Below, one piece after another: positions 34,314 through 42,292 of a stretch of DNA of 64,000 nucleotides. The DNA lies in assembly GCA_023416585.1 (NCBI GenBank), contig JAEZHM010000042.1:135494-199493 (forward strand), in the 5' to 3' direction. Origin of the DNA: Bacillota bacterium. Lineage in GTDB: Bacteria > Bacillota > Clostridia > Christensenellales > Aristaeellaceae. The translations under genes were made by a program, and so were the position numbers. The notes below the pieces were generated by a model. It was given only the letters and a program-made list of their open reading frames with translations. It searched no databases and was not told the DNA's origin. How positions within the stretch are numbered: position 1 is the stretch's first letter; each line of letters opens with the position of its first letter.

Positions 34314-35127
34314 GCACATGACACACCAATGCCTTTTCGGTCAGACGCCTCAGGACTTCTCCTTGAAGATGGTACAAACCTTGAATGGACTGAAGGAGGA
34401 AAAGACAATGAAAAAGGGAATCAGCGGAGCACTGGTTGCAGTCTTGGTGCTGTTGATCCTTTGTGCCGCCGCGTTTGCCGCGGTACAGAGCATAGGGCTG
34501 GATTGGTATTACAAGAATATCTATTCAAACCGCCCCTTGCCAAGCAATGTAGATCAGACTATCCAAAACGACATTGCGCAAACCTCAATACATCCGCTAT
34601 TGGATATGAAGGTGGAAAGCGCCGTCTGGCTTCCCAAGGGATATGATGCAAATTCACCTGAAGACAAGTTGTTGGAAATTCTTATTTCCGTTAAACCCAA
34701 AGATCCATCCCTGTATGAAGTACACCCCTGGGACAACATGAACGCCGATGGATACAGAGATGAACGGAAAGAGGACTACATACTAACACCCAAGGGAATG
34801 GGGCCTGTTCAGGAAATGATGATAGACCCGGGCAAGACACTGCTGCTATATGGAGGTAAAAACGATCTTCCGTTTACAGTGGATAATACGCCCATACCTC
34901 TTTCCGTCTATGATTACAGCCATGATCCGGAGGGAAATGTTCTATGCTATTTCAGCTGCATTATGAACGATGTACTTATTGACCGCATGAAAACCCGTTA
35001 TGCAAACGCCGGGAATATGATCACCATTGACTACAAAGACAGTTCCTGGCTGTGGAACGCTAAGGGAGATACCAAAGGAAACACACAAGATGGAAGCATC
35101 ACATTCCAAATCGGGCTGCCGGAGTAA
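34303..35127 (+). CDS. Membrane anti-sigma factor, possibly with two translation starts
   Basis: 274 residues. A ~35-residue cytoplasmic head (GQTPQDFSLKMVQTLNGLKE), typical of short anti-sigma peptides, is followed by a membrane span (GALVAVLVLLILCAAAFA) and a ~210-residue extracellular domain that I do not recognise. The start at 34303 overlaps the sigma stop and follows GGGAGGTG. A second in-frame ATG at 34408 has a stronger site, GAAGGAGGA; starting there would give the span and outer domain without the sigma-binding head. Role inferred from the gene pair. Confidence 0.8.
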   Translation: MKDEHMTHQCLFGQTPQDFSLKMVQTLNGLKEEKTMKKGISGALVAVLVLLILCAAAFAAVQSIGLDWYYKNIYSNRPLPSNVDQTIQNDIAQTSIHPLLDMKVESAVWLPKGYDANSPEDKLLEILISVKPKDPSLYEVHPWDNMNADGYRDERKEDYILTPKGMGPVQEMMIDPGKTLLLYGGKNDLPFTVDNTPIPLSVYDYSHDPEGNVLCYFSCIMNDVLIDRMKTRYANAGNMITIDYKDSSWLWNAKGDTKGNTQDGSITFQIGLPE

Positions 35128-35187
35128 AGTTCTTCTCCTTTCCTAATGACGTTTCCGGGAAGAAGTCCGGGGAGGTATCCTTTTTCA

Positions 35188-35212
35188 AAAAGAGGCCGGG
35201 GAGGCCTCTTTT
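35188..35212 (+). terminator. Terminator of the sigma/anti-sigma operon
   Basis: AAAAGAGGCC (35188-35197) pairs perfectly with GGCCTCTTTT (35203-35212) around a 5-base loop; the T-run is part of the stem's 3' side. Confidence 0.75.
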
Positions 35213-35227
35213 GTCCTTTCCAATGCC

Positions 35228-35256
35228 TTGTCATCCTGCATAAACTTTGATACACT
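35228..35256 (+). promoter_or_regulatory. Promoter of the FAD oxidoreductase gene
   Basis: TTGTCA (35228-35233), a 17-base spacer, TACACT (35251-35256), 28 bases before the ATG. Confidence 0.65.
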
Positions 35257-35283
35257 ATTCATTAAGCGGGGGCGAGGCAAAGT

Positions 35284-36798
35284 ATGAAGCAAGGCATGTA
35301 TGATGTGGCTGTCATCGGCGCGGGGATCGTGGGTTTGTCCATTGCCCGAAGGCTATCAAGGTATAAGCTGAATAATTGCATTCTTGAAAAAGAGCCGGAT
35401 GTGGCCATGGGAGCCACGAAGGCTAACAGCGCCATCGTTCACGGTGGATACGCGGAAAGCAGCGACAAGCTCAAGGGTAAGCTTTGCTACAAAGGCAGGG
35501 TGCAATTTTCCAAGCTAGACAGTGAGCTCCATTTCGGCTTTAAAGAGACCGGTTCCCTGGTATTCACCACTCTATCGGAAGACTTAAGCAAATTAGAGGC
35601 GCTTTTGGCTAACGGAAGGCGCAACGGCTTGAACGACCTTGAAATATTGAACAAAGACAGATCACTAGAGCTGGAGCCGAACCTAAACCCTGATGTTCTG
35701 TACGCACTTTACTGCAAGGGTGCGGGTATTTGTTCCCCCTATGAAATGGCTATCGCCCTGGCGGAAAACGCTGTATCAAACGGTGCACAGCTGTTTCTAA
35801 ATGAACCTGTAACCGATATCAAAAAACACAAAGGTATCTTTACGCTTACAACGCCCAAACGGCAGGTTAAAGCTCGGTATGTGGTCAATTGTGCCGGGCT
35901 TAACGCCGCGGAGATTTCCGCTTTGGCCGCCCCGACGGAGTTTGAAATCAAACCCCGAACGGGAGAATACATCCTGCTCAACCGCGGTTCGGGCAAAGTT
36001 CTCAATACCGTCGTTTTCCAAATGCCAACCCCCATGGGAAAGGGTATACTGGTCACGCCTACCGTGCACGGCAATCTGCTTCTGGGGCCGGACGCCATCG
36101 ATGATCCAGGCACTTTAAGCCGTTCCACCCATGTTGAACGATTGACGGAAATTTACTTCCACGCGCTTAAGACCACGGATAAAATCAATCTCAAACAGTT
36201 CATCCGCAGCTTTGCCGGGGTTAGAGCAGTGGCCACAGGCGACGATTTCATCATCGAGGAATCAAAAACAAAAGGATTTATCCAGGCGGCGGGCATACAA
36301 TCCCCGGGCCTTACAGCTTCCCCGGCCATTGCGGACAGGATTGTGGATATCCTGTCAAATGCAGGCCTTACCCTCATTCCCAAAGAAGATTACAACCCCA
36401 ATCGGGAACCCATCATTGAAACTGATAAAAAAATGCGCCCCCTGTCAGAGGTGGAGCCATTGATTGCGCTGCCTTCCGGAGGGGAGCGCATCGTCTGCCG
36501 CTGCGAACAGGTGACGGAGGAAACGATCTTGGATGCCCTGCGCCGGGGCATTCCTGTCCATACGGTAGACGGTGTAAAGCGCCGCACCAGAGCTTCTATG
36601 GGCTTTTGCCAGGGAGAGTTTTGCCGGCCACGATTTTTGGCACTGATGGAACGGGAATACGGCGAGCAATTTTCCGCCAAGACCGACGCGGAACTATGCG
36701 GCGCAACAAGAGTATCCAAACAGGAACTGCTGGATTATATTGAGGATTTCAAAAAAGAATTAATGAGCTATATGCTGGATCCCAACAAGGATTCATGA
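35284..36798 (+). CDS. FAD-dependent oxidoreductase with C-terminal BFD-like [2Fe-2S] domain (GlpA-like)
   Basis: 504 residues. The FAD dinucleotide motif VIGAGIVGLSIARRL is at ~10-25, followed by a DAO-type fold (ATKANSAIVHGGY, then GIQSPGLTASPAIADRIVD). The C-terminus carries a BFD-like iron-sulfur module, IVCRCEQVTEE followed by GFCQGEFC, giving four cysteines. This arrangement occurs in anaerobic glycerol-3-phosphate dehydrogenase GlpA and in hydroxy-acid or sarcosine oxidoreductase relatives. No GlpB/GlpC partner is nearby, so the substrate and electron acceptor are open. Soluble; monocistronic with its own promoter. Confidence 0.88.
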   Translation: MKQGMYDVAVIGAGIVGLSIARRLSRYKLNNCILEKEPDVAMGATKANSAIVHGGYAESSDKLKGKLCYKGRVQFSKLDSELHFGFKETGSLVFTTLSEDLSKLEALLANGRRNGLNDLEILNKDRSLELEPNLNPDVLYALYCKGAGICSPYEMAIALAENAVSNGAQLFLNEPVTDIKKHKGIFTLTTPKRQVKARYVVNCAGLNAAEISALAAPTEFEIKPRTGEYILLNRGSGKVLNTVVFQMPTPMGKGILVTPTVHGNLLLGPDAIDDPGTLSRSTHVERLTEIYFHALKTTDKINLKQFIRSFAGVRAVATGDDFIIEESKTKGFIQAAGIQSPGLTASPAIADRIVDILSNAGLTLIPKEDYNPNREPIIETDKKMRPLSEVEPLIALPSGGERIVCRCEQVTEETILDALRRGIPVHTVDGVKRRTRASMGFCQGEFCRPRFLALMEREYGEQFSAKTDAELCGATRVSKQELLDYIEDFKKELMSYMLDPNKDS

Positions 36799-36861
36799 TG
36801 CTTTCATTTGCCTGTACAGACATTCGGCAATTATTTCTATTCTCAAAAACGATCTGGTCTT

Positions 36862-36898
36862 TTTAATCCTCCAGTCGCTGGGCGGCTGAAGGATTAAA
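36862..36898. repeat. Imperfect inverted repeat in an intergenic gap
   Basis: TTTAATCCT (36862-36870) and AGGATTAAA (36890-36898) are perfect inverses, with AGTCGC/GCGGCT pairing inside. No T-run lies downstream on either strand in the right place. It is in the 169-base gap between the oxidoreductase and the comF-like gene, which holds nothing else I recognise. Confidence 0.45.
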
Positions 36899-36967
36899 TC
36901 ATTAGCGCTATACATGCTGTTCATTCATATTTGTGTTATGCATCTGATACGGGATGAAGGTGAGCAT

Positions 36968-37621
36968 TTATTTTTCATGCCCCGTCTTCAGCGTCACCGC
37001 CGCCACCAGCAGGCTGACGCTTTTCGCACCTGAACTTAACAGCGCCCTAATACAAGCCCTAGCGGTAGCGCCTGTGGTGCACACATCATCCACCAGCAAA
37101 AGCCGCATTCCCTTCAACTTATCACAAGTTTGAAACGCATCCTCCATATTTTTGATACGCCGCTCTTTTTCAAGCTTCGCCTGCTGGCCTGTTTCACGTA
37201 CCCTTTTCAATGCCGGAAGAACAGGGATGCCTTTTTGGTCCCCCACAGCCTGTGCCAAAAGTTCCGCCTGATTAAATCCCCGTTCCACAAGACGCTTAGG
37301 ATACAGCGGCACGGGCACCAAAGCATCAAAACTGTCATCTTTCAGGCAGCATGCCATCCTTGAGCCCAGAACTTTTGCTGCGTCCCTTACGCATGTATAT
37401 TTCAGGCAGTGTATCAATTCCTTTGCCGCGCCTTCGTAAGGATAAGGCGCATACACCTTTTCCGCCCCCTCCACATAAAAGAAGACCTCTTGCTCTTGTA
37501 TGGATGCAAGCGCATCCCGGCAAGGCACGCACAAATGATCCCCCATGTTATCCAGCCTTGGATGGCCGCAGCAATAGCAGCGGGCATAGGGCGGGTAAAG
37601 GAGGTTCGTTAGGATACCCAT
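36968..37621 (-). CDS. ComF-family phosphoribosyltransferase-like protein
   Basis: 217 residues. N-terminal zinc-type cysteines CYCCGHPR and CVPCRD, then the PRTase fold with the PRPP loop LLLVDDVCTTGATARACI near 178. ComF proteins act in DNA uptake or, more widely, in an undefined DNA-processing step. The ATG at 37621 lies inside the recD2 stop region (13-base overlap), so the two are translationally linked. Confidence 0.92.
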   Translation of the reverse strand: MGILTNLLYPPYARCYCCGHPRLDNMGDHLCVPCRDALASIQEQEVFFYVEGAEKVYAPYPYEGAAKELIHCLKYTCVRDAAKVLGSRMACCLKDDSFDALVPVPLYPKRLVERGFNQAELLAQAVGDQKGIPVLPALKRVRETGQQAKLEKERRIKNMEDAFQTCDKLKGMRLLLVDDVCTTGATARACIRALLSSGAKSVSLLVAAVTLKTGHEK

Positions 37622-39846
37622 CCCACCCACTCCTTCAATTGGCGGCTGAGCGTGGTATAGCGCTTGGCGATGTGGTTGTTTCGCACCATGGCCTCAATGA
37701 TCTCCTCCCGCCCAACCAATACCACCAGCTGCCTCGCCCGCGTAATGGCAGTATAGAGCAGGTTCCTGGTCAATAGCATGGGCGGCCCGCCCACCACAGG
37801 CATCACCACCACGGGGAATTCGCTGCCCTGGCTTTTGTGTACCGACAGGCAATAGGCAAGCTCCAGCGCTTCCCGCTGCTGCTCCTCGTAGTCTACCAGC
37901 CTGTCCTCATCAAAACGCACGGTCAAGGTGCGCTCTTCCGGATCAATGGCTTCAATAAAGCCAACGTCCCCGTTGAAGATACCCTGGCCATCCTCCCAGG
38001 TGACGCCGTTATACTTTCGCCATTCGATTTGATAATCGTTTTTCGTCTGCATTACTTTGTCGCCCACCCGAAACAGCGCATCGCCGAATACCAGGGAGGG
38101 CTTGCCCATCTGCGGGGGATTCAACGCCTCCTGAAGCAGACGGTTGATGGCCCATACGCCGCAATCACCCTTTTTGGTGGGGGACAGCACCTGGATCTGC
38201 CTGACGGCCAAATCCAGCTTGTCCTTTTCATCCATCTTCAAAAAAGCGGGCAGCCGCTGGGTGCAAAGCGATACAATGGTCTGCGCCGCATCACTCAGGG
38301 CTGCCTTTTTCTCCAGGAACATATCGGTAGCCCGGCCATTTAAAACAGGCATCTCGCCCCCGTTGATGCGGTGGGCGTTTAATACGATCATGCTGTTTTC
38401 ATCCTGGCGGAAGATTTGCGTAAGCCGCACGCTGGGCACGGCTTCGCTTTTCAAAATATCCCCCAATACGTTACCCGGCCCCACGGGTGGCAGCTGGTCC
38501 GCATCGCCCACCAGAATAAACCTGGTGCCCGGCGTAATAGCCCGGAGCAGGCCGCGCATGAGCAGGATATCCACCATGGACATCTCGTCCACGATGATGC
38601 AGTTGGCTTCCAGAGGGTTTTCCTGATCGCGGGAAAAGCTGCCCTCATCACCGCCATACTCCAGCATGCGGTGGATGGTCTTGGCTTCCATCCCGGTAGC
38701 TTCGGTCATGCGCTTGGCTGCCCGACCTGATGGCGCGCACAGCAGTACATCCCCCTCTTTGGAAAGGATGCGGATGATGCAGTTGATGATGGTTGTCTTG
38801 CCTGTGCCCGGACCGCCGGTGATGACAAGCACACCTTCATCCACCGCAGCCTGCACCGCCTTGCGCTGCAAAGGGCTGAAGTCTACCTTTTTCTCCTTCT
38901 CAAAGCGACGGATGGCTTCTTCCGCCGTCTGGCTTTTGCGGTAAGGCAGTGCCGCCATCAGTTCGTGCAGCCGCTGGGCCACTTCCCGCTCGGCATTGAA
39001 ATATTGGGGCAGATATATCCCCTGCTCAGCCTCCTCCGTAGGCGATGTGATCATCTCCCGGCGCAACAGCAGCTCCGCCAGGGCGCCGGTTATCAGCTCC
39101 TCATTCACCCGAAGGAGCTTCACCGTGCGTATGACAAGCTCTTCCCTGGGCAGATACACATGCCCGCCGGTGGAAGCAGCATCCTGCAGCACATACTTCA
39201 GCGCACACTTCACCCTGTGGGGTGAATCTATCGCCATGCCCATAGACAGCGCGATCCGGTCTGCTGTAAGAAAACCAACGCCCTCTATATCCTCCACCAG
39301 GCGGTATGGATTCTCCCTGATCACCGCCTGCACCTGATCTCCGTACAGCCGGCTGATCTTTACCGCCAGGGCCGCACTCACGCCATAGCTTTGCAAAAAT
39401 ACCATGGCCTGCCGGGCATACATCTGCTCATGAAAACTCTTGGCGATCTGCACGGCCCGCTTGGGTCCTATCTTAGGCACATCCGCCATCCGCTCCGGAT
39501 GCTCGCTTAAGACATCCAAAGCATCCTTGCCGAAATACGCTACCAAAATCTTAGCCGTGGCGGGACCGACGCCCTTGATCAGCCCGGAGCCCAGATACCG
39601 CTCTATGCCAAGCAGCGTAGTGGGCTTTACGATCTCGCACCCGGCAGCCTTCCATTGCCGGCCGTATTGGGGATGTTCCACCCAGCTGCCGGATAATATG
39701 ATCTGTTCCCCTGAGGATAATTCCGGCAGCGCGCCTACCACCGTCACTTTTTCCCTGCCGGCACGAACCTGCATGACCGTATAGCCGTTCTCCGCATTGC
39801 GGTAGGTGATATCCGACACCGTCGCCTCCAACTGCTCCACAGCCAC
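37609..39846 (-). CDS. recD2: RecD2-type 5'-3' DNA helicase
   Basis: 745 residues. The N-terminal OB/HhH region (SDITYRNAENGYTVMQVRAG) lacks the exonuclease partner interface of RecD1. Walker A is ITGGPGTGKTTIINCI near 345, Walker B region IVDEMSMVD, motif III GDADQLPPVG, and motif VI LLYTAITRARQLVVLVG near the end. Start: GTG at 39846 preceded by GGAAG; a GTG at 39873 would lie at or before the transcription start implied by a TATAAT at 39878-39883. Acts in DNA repair. Confidence 0.95.
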   Translation of the reverse strand: MAVEQLEATVSDITYRNAENGYTVMQVRAGREKVTVVGALPELSSGEQIILSGSWVEHPQYGRQWKAAGCEIVKPTTLLGIERYLGSGLIKGVGPATAKILVAYFGKDALDVLSEHPERMADVPKIGPKRAVQIAKSFHEQMYARQAMVFLQSYGVSAALAVKISRLYGDQVQAVIRENPYRLVEDIEGVGFLTADRIALSMGMAIDSPHRVKCALKYVLQDAASTGGHVYLPREELVIRTVKLLRVNEELITGALAELLLRREMITSPTEEAEQGIYLPQYFNAEREVAQRLHELMAALPYRKSQTAEEAIRRFEKEKKVDFSPLQRKAVQAAVDEGVLVITGGPGTGKTTIINCIIRILSKEGDVLLCAPSGRAAKRMTEATGMEAKTIHRMLEYGGDEGSFSRDQENPLEANCIIVDEMSMVDILLMRGLLRAITPGTRFILVGDADQLPPVGPGNVLGDILKSEAVPSVRLTQIFRQDENSMIVLNAHRINGGEMPVLNGRATDMFLEKKAALSDAAQTIVSLCTQRLPAFLKMDEKDKLDLAVRQIQVLSPTKKGDCGVWAINRLLQEALNPPQMGKPSLVFGDALFRVGDKVMQTKNDYQIEWRKYNGVTWEDGQGIFNGDVGFIEAIDPEERTLTVRFDEDRLVDYEEQQREALELAYCLSVHKSQGSEFPVVVMPVVGGPPMLLTRNLLYTAITRARQLVVLVGREEIIEAMVRNNHIAKRYTTLSRQLKEWVGWVS

Positions 39847-39912
39847 GCCCCGCTTCCAAATGCTTCTTGTCACTTGATTATACCACAGGCACGGGGCCAG
39901 GTCACTGGGGGC

Positions 39913-39941
39913 TTGACAAAGTTACAGGCCGCCGTTACAAT
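39913..39941 (+). promoter_or_regulatory. Strong promoter of the ABC-F gene
   Basis: TTGACA (39913-39918), exactly 17 bases, TACAAT (39936-39941). The consensus -35 makes this one of the best promoters in the window. The start codon of the ABC-F gene is about 180 bases further on, leaving a long structured leader. Confidence 0.85.
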
Positions 39942-39977
39942 ATTTAAGACAAATGTGGAAAGGGTAAGGTTTTACGC

Positions 39978-39989
39978 ATGCGTAAATAA
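39978..39989 (+). CDS. Candidate leader mini-ORF (Met-Arg-Lys-stop)
   Basis: ATG CGT AAA TAA preceded by GGAAAGGGTAAGG, a good ribosome site at suitable spacing. A three-codon ORF this close to the 5' end of a leader is a plausible place for an antibiotic-stalled ribosome. A start-stop triplet this short can arise by chance. Confidence 0.4.
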   Translation: MRK

Positions 39990-40003
39990 CCGCTGTCAAC
40001 ACA

Positions 40004-40054
40004 ATGCTGCTCCTTATGGAGCCTTGTTTTGCATCGGTATTATCGCGCACGTAA
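40004..40054 (+). CDS. Candidate 16-residue leader peptide
   Basis: ATG to TAA encoding MLLLMEPCFASVLSRT. It runs through the antiterminator arm at 40029-40037 and a small hairpin (GCTCC TTAT GGAGC). There is no strong ribosome site before it. If translated, ribosome position here would decide which downstream stem forms. Confidence 0.35.
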   Translation: MLLLMEPCFASVLSRT

Positions 40055-40106
40055 ACTATACGCCCTTTTTGTTTTGGTGTGTTTATGCTTGCGCCTTCCG
40101 ATGCAA
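40029..40106 (+). promoter_or_regulatory. ABC-F leader antiterminator pairing
   Basis: TTGCATCGG (40029-40037) is perfectly complementary to CCGATGCAA (40098-40106). The second element overlaps the 5' arm and loop of the terminator at 40094-40124, so the two structures exclude each other. Confidence 0.7.
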
Positions 40107-40124
40107 TCTTTCGGGAGGTTTTTT
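40094..40124 (+). terminator. ABC-F leader terminator that also covers the ribosome-binding site
   Basis: CCTTCCGA (40094-40101) pairs with TCGGGAGG (40111-40118) in an 8-bp stem with one G-U, followed by six T's and then the start codon at 40126. The 3' arm is itself the ribosome site GGGAGG. When formed, it should both stop RNA polymerase and hide the ribosome site. Confidence 0.78.
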
Positions 40125-40125
40125 G

Positions 40126-41748
40126 ATGTCATTTTGTTATTTGAACGCAGTACAATTGGAAAAACATATAGGTCAGCGCAGGCTTTTCTCCATCCCGCTT
40201 TTGCAGATTTATGAGGGGGACCGCATCGGTTTGATCGGCCGTAACGGCGCGGGAAAATCCACGCTCCTTTCCATTCTGAGCGGGGAAGCGGCGCCGGACA
40301 AGGGTCTTATCAAACGGGAGGCTCCCATCCATCTTGTGCACCAGTTCGGCGCACCCGATCAATCAGATGAGGCGCAGACGCTGAAGGAATTCCGTGTTAC
40401 GGAAGCCGCTCTGCGCACATCGCGAAGCGGTGGAGAACAGACCAGGCTGCGACTGGCGGAAGCAGACATTGCCCGCGTCAAACTGCTTTTTTGCGATGAG
40501 CCTACCGCCAACCTGGATGCGCAGGGCAGGGCGCTGCTTAAAAAGAAACTGAGCCAGTGCGATACCTTTGTGCTGGTCAGCCACGACCGGGAGCTTCTAA
40601 ACGGCCTGTGCAACTGTATCTGGTACTTGAGCGATGAAACGGTCACCGCCTACCCTGGCAACTACGACGATTTTTTGCGCATCCAGGAGACGGAAAGGGC
40701 ACAGCAGGCCAGGGATTACGAAAGGTATGTTTCGGAAAAGGCACACCTTGAGGAAGCGCTGGATACTGCATCTTCCAAGGCTTCCAAGATGAAAGGCCCG
40801 CCCAAGCGCATGGGCAACAGCGAAGCCAGGCTGCACCGGCGCGATAATAAATCCCAGGAAAAGCTGCACAACGCCAAAAACGCCCTGAAAACCAGGCTGG
40901 AAAAGCTGGAAAAGGTGGACCGGCCCAGGGATGAGCTTGCCATTCACCTGGATTTTTCCCTTACGGACCCGCCTCAAAGCAAGACCGTGCTCCGGGCGGA
41001 ACATGTATCTTTCGGCTATGACAGGCCCTTGTTCACGGATGCATCCTTTGAATTGCCGCTCGGCAGCAAGACGGCGCTGCTCGGCCCCAACGGCGCGGGT
41101 AAGTCTACGCTTTTGCGTTTGATACGGGAGGAAGCGGAGGGTATCCGCAAGACGCCCAAGGCAAACCTTGGTGTATTCTGTCAGGAGTTTGAAACGCTGG
41201 ACCTCCATAAAACCGTGCTTCAAAACACCTTAAAGCACAGCATCCAAAGCGAAACGGTGGTACGCACCATATTAAGCCGTCTTCTGTTTTCCCGCGATGA
41301 AATGATCAAGCCTGCCTCCGTTTTATCGGGCGGCGAGCGGGTAAAGCTGGCCTTTGCCCAATTGTTCGTATGCCCTGCTAATGTGCTATTGCTGGATGAG
41401 CCCACCAACTACCTGGACATCCTTTCCCTGTCGGTTTTGGAGACAATGATCAAGGAGTATGAAGGAACTATTCTGTTCGTATCCCATGACCAGGCCTTCG
41501 TATCGGCCGTGGCAACCCGGCTGCTCATGCTGGAAAACGGCCAGCTTCAAACATTCGACGGCACATTTGCAGACTTTCAGCAAAAGCAATACGCAAATAC
41601 AAACGCATCCTTTGACCGGACACGGCTGCAGATGCGCCTGTCCCAGCTGACCGACAGCATCGGCCACGCCAATCCCAAGGAAAAGGAAAGGCTGGAAGCG
41701 GAGTATGCCGCCTGCCTCAGAGAATACCAGGCCCTGGAGGAATCATGA
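40126..41748 (+). CDS. ABC-F family ribosome-associated ATPase, probable antibiotic resistance type
   Basis: 540 residues, no membrane spans. Two ABC domains: Walker A GRNGAGKSTLL and GPNGAGKSTLL, signatures RSGGEQTRLRLA and LSGGERVKLAFA, Walker B LLFCDEPTANLD and LLLDEPTNYLD. Between them is a long charged linker (KMKGPPKRMGNSEARLHRRD and following) as in ribosome-protection proteins of the Msr/Vga/Vml/Lsa group, which dislodge drugs from the peptidyl-transferase centre. The inducible-looking leader strengthens a resistance role. Which drugs cannot be told. The start at 40126 follows GGGAGG; longer TTG starts upstream run through the leader. Confidence 0.9.
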   Translation: MSFCYLNAVQLEKHIGQRRLFSIPLLQIYEGDRIGLIGRNGAGKSTLLSILSGEAAPDKGLIKREAPIHLVHQFGAPDQSDEAQTLKEFRVTEAALRTSRSGGEQTRLRLAEADIARVKLLFCDEPTANLDAQGRALLKKKLSQCDTFVLVSHDRELLNGLCNCIWYLSDETVTAYPGNYDDFLRIQETERAQQARDYERYVSEKAHLEEALDTASSKASKMKGPPKRMGNSEARLHRRDNKSQEKLHNAKNALKTRLEKLEKVDRPRDELAIHLDFSLTDPPQSKTVLRAEHVSFGYDRPLFTDASFELPLGSKTALLGPNGAGKSTLLRLIREEAEGIRKTPKANLGVFCQEFETLDLHKTVLQNTLKHSIQSETVVRTILSRLLFSRDEMIKPASVLSGGERVKLAFAQLFVCPANVLLLDEPTNYLDILSLSVLETMIKEYEGTILFVSHDQAFVSAVATRLLMLENGQLQTFDGTFADFQQKQYANTNASFDRTRLQMRLSQLTDSIGHANPKEKERLEAEYAACLREYQALEES

Positions 41749-41756
41749 AAAGCGCA

Positions 41757-41785
41757 GGGAGGGAAGCTTTTGAAGCTTCCCTCCC
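41757..41785 (+). terminator. Hairpin after the ABC-F gene
   Basis: GGGAGGGAAGCTT (41757-41769) and AAGCTTCCCTCCC (41773-41785) form a perfect 13-bp stem with a 3-base loop. No T-run follows directly, so termination efficiency is uncertain. Confidence 0.5.
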
Positions 41786-41890
41786 CACCTTCAAAAAAAC
41801 GATACATGACGCGATATGCTGAACATGCCTGATAGCCTCTTATTTCAGGCGAATCTTGATGATGTATTTTTGTAATATAGCGAAAATCTA

Positions 41891-41919
41891 TTGCATTTTC
41901 CATAAAAATAGTGTATCAT
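41891..41919 (+). promoter_or_regulatory. Promoter of the HPr-like gene
   Basis: TTGCAT (41891-41896), a 17-base spacer, TATCAT (41914-41919), 34 bases before the start codon. Confidence 0.6.
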
Positions 41920-41953
41920 TTATTCTGTACCAAATAAAGGGGGTGCTTCATTT

Positions 41954-42181
41954 ATGAAGTCCGTCAATATCCGTCTCAGCCTGGCTGAAAATGTGAAGAC
42001 GTTTGTGAACGTCGTCAACCGTTACCCCTACGACATGGACCTGCGCGCAGGCCGCCATGTGGTGGATGCCAAATCCATCCTGGGCATCTTCAGTCTGGAC
42101 CTGAGCAAACCCATCGCCCTGGAAGTGTATGCCGACGATTGTGATGATCTGATGGCCGACATCAAACCTTTCGTCGCCTGA
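41954..42181 (+). CDS. HPr-like protein without the phosphorylatable histidine
   Basis: 75 residues. The second half, VDAKSILGIFSLDLSKPIAL, is the conserved HPr segment around the regulatory serine (Ser in AKSILGI). The region that should hold the active His-15 (HARPA) reads VNRYPYDMDLRAG, with no His. Such a protein cannot pass phosphate in the PTS, but could be phosphorylated on Ser or bind partners, as Crh does in bacilli. AAAGGGGGTG precedes the ATG. Own promoter and terminator. Confidence 0.85.
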   Translation: MKSVNIRLSLAENVKTFVNVVNRYPYDMDLRAGRHVVDAKSILGIFSLDLSKPIALEVYADDCDDLMADIKPFVA

Positions 42182-42229
42182 TAGGGTACGGGCAGCCTGC
42201 CGAGGCAGGCATTGCATATTGTCTCATCT

Positions 42230-42260
42230 CCCCTCAGCCTTCTGGTTTGAGGGGATTTTT
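42230..42260 (+). terminator. Terminator of the HPr-like gene
   Basis: CCCCTCA (42230-42236) pairs with TGAGGGG (42248-42254), followed by ATTTTT. Confidence 0.75.
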
Positions 42261-42292
42261 CCTGTAAATTTATAAGAAGGGTGATGCAGGTA

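Noticed and set aside
36862..36898. Hairpin considered as terminator for comF or the oxidoreductase
   Set aside because: No T-run on the 3' side on either strand; kept only as an inverted repeat.
39874..40125. 84-codon N-terminal extension of the ABC-F protein
   Set aside because: Begins before the promoter and crosses the attenuator; ABC-F proteins start just before the first ABC domain.
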